Virus record (IMG/VR): IMGVR_UViG_3300046000_005552
Span: 1-21,281 of that record
Source of the DNA: a virus
Direction: 5' to 3' (one strand)
DNA length: 21,281 bases
The notes under the pieces were generated by a model. That model saw only the letters and a program-made list of their open reading frames with translations. It was not told the origin of the DNA and did no database searches. The position numbers and the translations under genes were made by a program. Positions 7,677 through 12,819 of this stretch are shown piece by piece; positions within the stretch are counted from its first letter, which is position 1, and every line of letters begins with the position of its first letter.

Positions 7677-8024
7677 ATGGGAATCCTTTTATATTTTGTA
7701 GCTATAATTTTGTACTTACCACTTACCATTATAAACACTATTTTGGTTTTAAACAAGTATGGTTGGAAATTCAAAACTATTGATGACTATTTTTTTCAAA
7801 CAGCAGTTGATATTGACAAGTTTGCAAATAGAAACTTTAGGACTTTATGGAATCAAACATTGCAAAAGAATGGCTATCAGTTCGGAGATGAAAGGGAAAC
7901 GGTTTCAAGTGCTTTAGGTAAAAATAAAAGAGATAACACACTAACACAAACGGGTAAAATACTTTGTGATTTATTAGATAGACTAGATGAAAATCATTGT
8001 ATAAAATCAATTAAAGAATTATGA
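7677..8024 (+). CDS. Small membrane protein with conserved soluble tail (lysis block)
   Basis: I choose ATG at 7677, one base after the preceding stop codon, giving 115 residues. An in-frame ATG at 7632 would overlap the upstream gene by 44 nt and add 15 residues before the hydrophobic segment. Residues about 3-25 form a strong transmembrane helix (ILLYFVAIILYLPLTIINTI). The soluble part contains ANRNFRTLWNQTLQKNGYQF, then ETVSSALGKNKRDNTLTQTG and KILCDLLDRLDENHC. I associate this pattern with small proteins near lysis genes in Bacteroidota phages, though no function is known to me. Its stop overlaps the next gene by 4 nt (ATGA). A helper of lysis or a host-envelope-modifying protein is possible. 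Confidence 0.65.
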   Translation: MGILLYFVAIILYLPLTIINTILVLNKYGWKFKTIDDYFFQTAVDIDKFANRNFRTLWNQTLQKNGYQFGDERETVSSALGKNKRDNTLTQTGKILCDLLDRLDENHCIKSIKEL

Positions 8025-9607
8025 AGAATTTAATCTATACAATAATCTTGTTAGTTACAAACTTGTTACTTGCTCAAACAGTTAGTTATAATGAAAGTGC
8101 ATCTATTATAGCTAACCCTGAAAGAGGATTGCAGAAATATTCATCCACATCTTCTGATGGTGTTGTTAGCTTATTGCCAACATTTACTTATAATCAGTTA
8201 AACCAAACCACCCTAACAGGTTGGAGAACAGGAGCAGATAAAATAACTGTTGTATATAGATACTTTATTCTACCATCTGTAGACTTAAATACAACATATC
8301 TAACCAATATGCAGACTGATTTTAATAGAATCCGTAATGCAGGGATAAAGACCATTATAAGATTTGCATATACAAATGATTGTAATACAGGATGTGATAC
8401 AGGAACAAATCCACAACAACCTACAAAGGCACAAGTATTAGCACACATCTCTCAATTATCTAATGTAATAAATACCAATAAAGATATAATATTATCAATT
8501 CAATGTGGATTTATTGGTACTTGGGGAGAATGGTATTATACAGGGTCTGCTGAATTTGGACATAAAGGAACTGTTAGTGTTACACAATGGCAGAATAGAA
8601 AGCAAGTAGTTGATTCAATGTTGTCTAATTTTCATATAGACATTCCTTTACAGGTTAGATATGCTAATGCTAAAAGACAGATGTATGGTAGTGCAATACC
8701 AACTAATTTTGGTCAAGATAGGGTGGGATTTTATAATGATGCTTTTTTAAATTCCTATGGAGATATGGGAACATATAATGTTTCAAGTAAACTTACTAAT
8801 CCAGTAGGAACTTCTGATTATAATTTTATATCCAATACATCAAAGTATTTACCTATGACAGGAGAAACTAATGGATTAAATGCTCCAAGAACTGATGTGG
8901 TAAATGCAATTAATGAAATGAACCAATTGAACTTTTCAGTTTTAAATAGAGACTATTTTACACAAAATTGGAATAATTGGATATCTTCAGGAAAATATAA
9001 TGAAATTGTAAAGAATCTTGGATATAGACTTGTGTTAGTAAGTAGTACTCTTTCAGGGAATGAATTATCATTACAAGTTGTGAATAATGGTTATTCAAAA
9101 GTGCTGTTTAATAAAAACACTTATTTAGTTTTAAGAAGTGTTAATGGAGATATAAAGAGATTAATAGGTATTGATATTAGAACCTTGAATAAAGGATTAA
9201 ACAATGTATCAGTAACAATCCCTTCTGACATACCTAATGGTAGTTATTCTATACTATTACATATTGCAGATAAAAACTTAGAAAACAAACCTGAATATTC
9301 AATACAATTTGCAAATAATAATATATTTGAAACAACAACTGGTTATAATAACTTAAACCAAACGTATATAAAGGGGACACCAACAGATATTTTTCAGTCA
9401 GTGGTTATTTTCCCAAATCCTTTTATAAATCAAATTAATATAAGTGGTATTACAGGATATACAGTTAAGGTGAGAAATTCAAGAAATAGAAATGTTGCCT
9501 TCACATTAGTAAATAATGTAGTTACATTAAACGTAAATAGAGGAACTTACTATTTAACTATAACAAAAAATGGTCTATCAAGAACATACACTATAATCAA
9601 AAATTAA
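8021..9607 (+). CDS. Secreted DUF4874/DUF4832 protein with T9SS sorting domain
   Basis: This 528-residue protein starts with a typical Sec signal peptide (MKNLIYTIILLVTNLLLAQ). The DUF4874 region follows: NPERGLQKY (32-40), VVYRYFIL, IKTIIRFAYTND, and the signature GFIGTWGEWYY (163-173) with Glu170. The DUF4832-type region includes RVGFYNDAFL, a GETNG segment and LNRDYF, and runs to about residue 440. The last 70 residues form a type A T9SS sorting domain: IFPNPFINQINI (463-474) and GTYYLTITKNG near the end. Such proteins are exported through Sec and then T9SS to the cell surface or medium of Bacteroidota. The barrel-like core and conserved acidic residues suggest a glycan-active enzyme, which is unproven. 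The start overlaps the preceding stop (ATGA), tying it to the phage operon. A host-derived acquisition is likely. Confidence 0.85.
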   Translation: MKNLIYTIILLVTNLLLAQTVSYNESASIIANPERGLQKYSSTSSDGVVSLLPTFTYNQLNQTTLTGWRTGADKITVVYRYFILPSVDLNTTYLTNMQTDFNRIRNAGIKTIIRFAYTNDCNTGCDTGTNPQQPTKAQVLAHISQLSNVINTNKDIILSIQCGFIGTWGEWYYTGSAEFGHKGTVSVTQWQNRKQVVDSMLSNFHIDIPLQVRYANAKRQMYGSAIPTNFGQDRVGFYNDAFLNSYGDMGTYNVSSKLTNPVGTSDYNFISNTSKYLPMTGETNGLNAPRTDVVNAINEMNQLNFSVLNRDYFTQNWNNWISSGKYNEIVKNLGYRLVLVSSTLSGNELSLQVVNNGYSKVLFNKNTYLVLRSVNGDIKRLIGIDIRTLNKGLNNVSVTIPSDIPNGSYSILLHIADKNLENKPEYSIQFANNNIFETTTGYNNLNQTYIKGTPTDIFQSVVIFPNPFINQINISGITGYTVKVRNSRNRNVAFTLVNNVVTLNVNRGTYYLTITKNGLSRTYTIIKN

Positions 9608-9618
9608 TAATATAACTT

Positions 9619-9906
9619 ATGAAATTCAATTTTGTAAAACTAGACTTTATGGCAGTTGTGAATGATTTTAAATTGTTTACGTGGTCAGAATTTATTAAAC
9701 AGCGTTATTACTTGCATTTTGTAATAAACGCTTTAATTTGTACCTTTGCATTTTATCCTTTGGCGGTAGGATTCTTTGTTACTGTTTTAGCAGCGTTTAG
9801 AGAAGCGTATTACACGATGAAGAACAAAACACCATTTGATTGGGCAGATATTAGATGGACTGCATACGGAGCAATTTTTACATTTATAATAAAATTAATA
9901 TTTTAG
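9619..9906 (+). CDS. Holin-like small membrane protein
   Basis: The 95-residue protein has two hydrophobic segments, about residues 33-57 (HFVINALICTFAFYPLAVGF and onward) and 78-95 (ending IFTFIIKLIF). They are separated by a polar loop with FREAYYTMKNKTPFDWADIR. A short amphipathic N-terminus precedes them. Size, two membrane passes and position just before a coiled-coil membrane protein and an amidase without signal peptide fit a holin that lets the endolysin cross the inner membrane. The loop pattern (R-E-x-Y ... D-W-x-D-x-R) also occurs in phage membrane proteins of unknown role, so the holin call is an inference. Confidence 0.6.
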   Translation: MKFNFVKLDFMAVVNDFKLFTWSEFIKQRYYLHFVINALICTFAFYPLAVGFFVTVLAAFREAYYTMKNKTPFDWADIRWTAYGAIFTFIIKLIF

Positions 9907-9909
9907 ATT

Positions 9910-10299
9910 ATGGCATTTAATTGGTTAGAGATACTATTAGCAATAGGAGGAACATCAGGAATCACAACTATCTTAACGTTACAAATACAAAGACGTAAAG
10001 GCAAAGCAGAAGCTGGACAAGAGGAAGCAAAGGCACATCAAGAAGACGTTAAGGCGAAAAAAGATTTGGCAGATTTAGAGAGAGATATTTATACTAGACT
10101 AATTAGTACTGTTAATACTGAACTTGAAACTCGTGATAAGAAAATAGATGAACTTCAAGAAACACAAAACGGATTGTTAAAGACTATTGATTTGCAAAAC
10201 GGTAACATTAAGCATCTTCAGAAAATGGTTGATGACTATAAAGCAACTTGCGATAACTGTCAGGTTAGAATTGATAAAACAAAAAAAGTAACCAAATGA
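9910..10299 (+). CDS. Membrane-anchored coiled-coil protein, spanin/holin-like
   Basis: The 129-residue product has one N-terminal membrane segment (residues about 5-24, LEILLAIGGTSGITTILTLQ). A long, highly charged, heptad-like coiled coil follows from about residue 30 to 112. A CxxC pair (Cys114, Cys117) and a basic tail close the protein. This architecture matches inner-membrane spanins (Rz-like) or other lysis accessory proteins that bridge or regulate envelope layers. It starts 3 nt after the holin-like gene and overlaps the amidase start by 4 nt (ATGA). The topology is visible in the sequence; the lysis role is inferred from neighbours. Confidence 0.6.
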   Translation: MAFNWLEILLAIGGTSGITTILTLQIQRRKGKAEAGQEEAKAHQEDVKAKKDLADLERDIYTRLISTVNTELETRDKKIDELQETQNGLLKTIDLQNGNIKHLQKMVDDYKATCDNCQVRIDKTKKVTK

Positions 10300-10805
10300 A
10301 TAAAATAGCTGTAGTTGTAGGACACGATGCAATCGAACAAGGTGCATTCTCAAACATTATTAAAAAATCAGAGTTTGCCTATCATTCAGAAGTAGCAAAA
10401 TTACTACCATTTGATGTTTACTACCGTTCAAAGGGTGGAAGTTATAAGTCAAAAATGGAAGAGTTAGCTAAACAGATAAATGGTAAGGGGTATACCTTAG
10501 TTATAGAACTACATTTTAATTCATTTAATGGTGTTGCAAATGGCACAGAGGCACTTTACTTTGATGGTTCTATAAATGGAAAGAGATGGGCAGAGGTTTA
10601 TGTTGATAAAATATGTTCAGAGTACAAGACATCAACAAGGGGTGCAAAGGTTATAAAGCATAAAGATGAAAGAGGATATTGGTTTCTTAAATTAATGGAT
10701 GCACCTGCGATTATACTTGAACCTTTCTTTGGCGATAATAAAGAGGCTGTTAGTTTTAAGGATGTAAATAAATATGCTAAATCATTAATAGACATATTTT
10801 GTTAA
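10296..10805 (+). CDS. N-acetylmuramoyl-L-alanine amidase (endolysin, Amidase_3 type)
   Basis: This 169-residue enzyme is a minimal Amidase_3 fold that should cleave the bond between N-acetylmuramic acid and the L-alanine of the peptide stem in peptidoglycan. The zinc-site pattern is complete: His10 in VVVGHD, Glu26 in SEFAYH, His73 in IELHFNSF, and the catalytic Glu142 in AIILEPFFGDN. There is no signal peptide and no separate cell-wall-binding domain, so release through a holin is expected; the upstream gene at 9619 is a candidate. The length is close to that of a single catalytic domain. This is the endolysin of the phage with good confidence. Confidence 0.88.
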   Translation: MNKIAVVVGHDAIEQGAFSNIIKKSEFAYHSEVAKLLPFDVYYRSKGGSYKSKMEELAKQINGKGYTLVIELHFNSFNGVANGTEALYFDGSINGKRWAEVYVDKICSEYKTSTRGAKVIKHKDERGYWFLKLMDAPAIILEPFFGDNKEAVSFKDVNKYAKSLIDIFC

Positions 10806-10829
10806 AGAAATAATATAAAAAAATATAAA

Positions 10830-11660
10830 ATGGCAAGAATTAAAAATTATGTTGTAGATGGTATATTGTCTGATAATGATAAGGTTATTGGAACTGACGT
10901 AGATTCTCTTAATCAAACAAAGAATTATAAATTATCAGATATAAGAAGTTATGTAGTTTCTGGCTTATCTCCAGAAATTGGCGGTACTTTCAAGATTTCA
11001 GAAGTAGTTTACGAGGGAGAATTGGAGACACCTGAAGAAGTAGCTAATGAGTTAGACCCAAGTTACATTGTTTCTGCTTATGAGAATTTGTTTTTTAATG
11101 TTAATGGGGATTTATATTTGTTAAATAAAACGGATATAAACATTGGTGTTTCACAAACCGCATTAACAAGTGCTGATTTTATTGAATTTCCGACAAGCGT
11201 AGGACCAACAGGTGCAACTGGAAATGGTATTTCATCAATCTCTTTATTATCAACTGTAGGTCTTGTAAAAACATATAGAATAATTTATACAAATTCAGCA
11301 TTCTTTGATTTTGCAGTAACAGATGGAACAAATGGAACAAATGGAACAAATTATACAGCAAATAATTTACAAAGAACAGTTACTGCATCAACCACTATTT
11401 TAGAAACGGATAATAATTCTACAATTATAATTAATAACGGAGCTACAGCTATAAATATTACAGTACCAACAGGTCTTAGTTCTAAGTTTGCGATAGGATT
11501 TATTCAGCAAGGAACAGCAGATGTTACTTTTGTACCATCAGGAACAACCATTAATTCCCCATTAGATTATTTAAAAATTAAAGGAGAAAATTATTGGGCT
11601 TACTTGGAAAAAGTAGGTACGTCAGAGGTATTTCAATTAGCTGGAGAAATAAAAGAATAG
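10830..11660 (+). CDS. Appendage protein with MARIK-type N-terminal module and collagen-like linker
   Basis: The 276-residue product begins with the same N-terminal module as the gene at 2650 (MARIK, NDxxIGTDxD and TKN blocks at equivalent positions). A small globular part follows (residues about 50-125). Next is a collagen-like stretch GPTGATGNG (about 127-135), a beta-rich unit ending in a DGTNGTNGTN loop, and a C-terminal beta domain (RTVTASTTILETDNNSTIII ... ENYWAYLEK). That last domain resembles beta-helical or trimeric fibre ends that contain Ile-Asn-Asn-Gly turns. It is probably a virion appendage that docks at the same type of site as the 2650 product. Placement after the amidase means that fibre-type genes flank the lysis block on both sides. 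Confidence 0.7.
   Translation: MARIKNYVVDGILSDNDKVIGTDVDSLNQTKNYKLSDIRSYVVSGLSPEIGGTFKISEVVYEGELETPEEVANELDPSYIVSAYENLFFNVNGDLYLLNKTDINIGVSQTALTSADFIEFPTSVGPTGATGNGISSISLLSTVGLVKTYRIIYTNSAFFDFAVTDGTNGTNGTNYTANNLQRTVTASTTILETDNNSTIIINNGATAINITVPTGLSSKFAIGFIQQGTADVTFVPSGTTINSPLDYLKIKGENYWAYLEKVGTSEVFQLAGEIKE
11325..11351 (+). repeat. Three tandem 9-bp repeats (GGAACAAAT)
   Basis: Three exact copies of GGAACAAAT encode Gly-Thr-Asn x3 in a loop of the appendage protein. Exact identity in DNA suggests recent slippage expansion and possible length variation between relatives. Confidence 0.9.
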
Positions 11661-11664
11661 TAAT

Positions 11665-11955
11665 ATGTTACAGATAAAAAAAAGAGGATTAAGTAGTAGG
11701 TTGAATATTTTTACATACGCTAATTTTGGTTTTGCTGAAACTGGTACTGCGTGTGGGATATCTCCTTCTTTATACCTTTATAGAAATTCTATTGGTCAAA
11801 ATTTTGTTGCTGCAACACTTCTTGCTGAAGATGAAGACTTCACTATTTTAGCAGATGCTGGTTATTATTCTGAATTTGACATTACACAAGGAGAAATAGT
11901 AAGTAGGTATTGGAGCGGAACTGCATTTGTAGGAGACCCTGACCTTTGTGGATAA
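11665..11955 (+). CDS. Small probable virion protein at operon end
   Basis: This 96-residue beta-rich protein starts 4 nt after the appendage gene. It shows TGTACGISPSLYLYRNSIGQ and a C-terminal segment ADAGYYSEFDITQGEIVSRYW followed by SGTAFVGDPDLCG. The final YW-S-G-x-x-F ... C pattern recalls short proteins found behind fibre genes in Bacteroidota phages and prophages. There is no signal peptide or membrane segment. The two cysteines (one near residue 30, one near the C-terminus) could pair if the protein is exposed on the particle. I cannot name a specific family. It is the last gene before the inverted repeat and promoter at 11964-12019. Confidence 0.6.
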   Translation: MLQIKKRGLSSRLNIFTYANFGFAETGTACGISPSLYLYRNSIGQNFVAATLLAEDEDFTILADAGYYSEFDITQGEIVSRYWSGTAFVGDPDLCG

Positions 11956-11963
11956 AAAATAAA

Positions 11964-11998
11964 TTATATTATGATGAAATGATTACATTATAATATAA
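11964..11998 (+). repeat. 13-bp inverted repeat upstream of packaging promoter
   Basis: The arms TTATATTATGATG (11964-11976) and CATTATAATATAA (11986-11998) are complementary over 13 positions with one G-U pair, around a 9-nt loop. No U-tract follows directly, so it is a poor intrinsic terminator. It covers the place where the -33 element of the 12011 promoter would lie, so it may be an operator. It could also be an RNA hairpin at the end of the upstream transcript. Confidence 0.6.
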
Positions 11999-12010
11999 AC
12001 ATATTTTACT

Positions 12011-12019
12011 TAACTTTGC
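12011..12019 (+). promoter_or_regulatory. Promoter -7 box for the packaging operon
   Basis: The sequence TAACTTTGC matches the Bacteroidota -7 element and lies 27 nt before the ATG at 12047. The leader is A/T-rich without a Shine-Dalgarno sequence. No TTTG -33 element is visible; the inverted repeat at 11964-11998 occupies that region. Confidence 0.6.
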
Positions 12020-12046
12020 CCTTTAAATTAAATCTAATTAAAAAAA

Positions 12047-12271
12047 ATGAATATAATAAGAAAAATAACAATTAAGATAGATAAAGATAATATAATGCAC
12101 TATCAGGTAGGCAGTAAGGTGCTTGGTGGTAGCAAAATTATCTCTAATATAATAAAGGAAGATAAGTTCTTTGATATATACGTAAAGGAAATAGATAGCC
12201 ATATAGTATTAATATGGAAGTCTTTTGGACACGAATCAGTACAGCACATAGAGTACGAAACTGAATTATAG
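12047..12271 (+). CDS. Small hypothetical protein before the GroES-like gene
   Basis: The 74-residue product is the first gene of the packaging operon and sits 2 nt before the GroES-like gene. The sequence includes MHYQVGSKVLGGSKIISNII and ends with VLIWKSFGHES followed by HIEYETEL. I recall similar short proteins with a HY-x-V-G-x-x-V start and a V-L-W-K-x-F end in other phage genomes, without a known function. It is predicted to be a small alpha/beta or beta-barrel protein with no membrane segment. Tight coupling to the co-chaperonin and terminase suggests an assembly or packaging role, but this is context only. Confidence 0.6.
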   Translation: MNIIRKITIKIDKDNIMHYQVGSKVLGGSKIISNIIKEDKFFDIYVKEIDSHIVLIWKSFGHESVQHIEYETEL

Positions 12272-12273
12272 TT

Positions 12274-12819
12274 ATGAAGAGTCCTCATTACTTTATAGTC
12301 AAACCTATTGACTCTGAAAGATATTGTAATAAATCTTCAAGTGGATTGATTATTAATGCATCTCTTGAGGACCACTCATATACTCAAAGGTTAGCTACTG
12401 TAGTATCTACGCCAATAGGGTATGAAGGCGATGTAGAGGAGGGAGACACAATTGTTGTGCATCATAATACATTTAGGGTGCAGTATAATAATCAAGGCGT
12501 TCCATTAGAGAGTAAGTACCACATTGAGGATGACTTATTTTATGTTGAAGTACCATTGGCATATATGGTTATTAAGAGTGACAACTCAAAAATAGCACTG
12601 CCACCTTATTGTTTTGTAGAACAAGCATACGTTAATGACAAGTGGGAGGGGTTAATTCAAGAGAAACAGTATGGTTTCTTAAGGTATAAAAATAAAGATA
12701 TGACTGAGTTTAATGTATCTGATAAAGTAGGTATGAAGGAAGACTCTGAATATGAATTTAATATCTTTGATGAGAAGCTATATATGATGAATCAAAACAG
12801 ATTATTATTTACCGTATGA
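12274..12819 (+). CDS. GroES-like co-chaperonin with extra C-terminal half
   Basis: Residues 1-103 follow the GroES (Cpn10) beta-barrel. A first strand (HYFIVKPID) leads to a mobile-loop segment CNKSSSGLIINAS, in which Leu25-Ile26-Ile27 takes the place of the GroES Ile-Val-Leu that grips GroEL. A strand RLATVVSTPIG follows, then the turn GDVEEGDTIVVHHNTFRV (GroES: VKVGDIVIF), an enlarged loop at about 70-82, and the closing strand LFYVEVPLAYMVI (GroES: VLIMSESDILAIV). Residues 107-181 are extra; their end (KVGMKEDSEYEFNIF ... KLYMMNQNRLLFTV) looks like a degenerate copy of the GroES second half. GroES is about 97 residues. It should cap a GroEL-type ring, perhaps the one encoded at 1-1285. 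It overlaps the terminase start by 4 nt. The fold call rests on pattern matching. Confidence 0.78.
   Translation: MKSPHYFIVKPIDSERYCNKSSSGLIINASLEDHSYTQRLATVVSTPIGYEGDVEEGDTIVVHHNTFRVQYNNQGVPLESKYHIEDDLFYVEVPLAYMVIKSDNSKIALPPYCFVEQAYVNDKWEGLIQEKQYGFLRYKNKDMTEFNVSDKVGMKEDSEYEFNIFDEKLYMMNQNRLLFTV

Noticed and set aside
11964-11998. Intrinsic terminator at the end of the lysis/appendage operon
   Set aside because: The stem is AT-only apart from two pairs and no T-tract follows, so I list it as an inverted repeat near a promoter.
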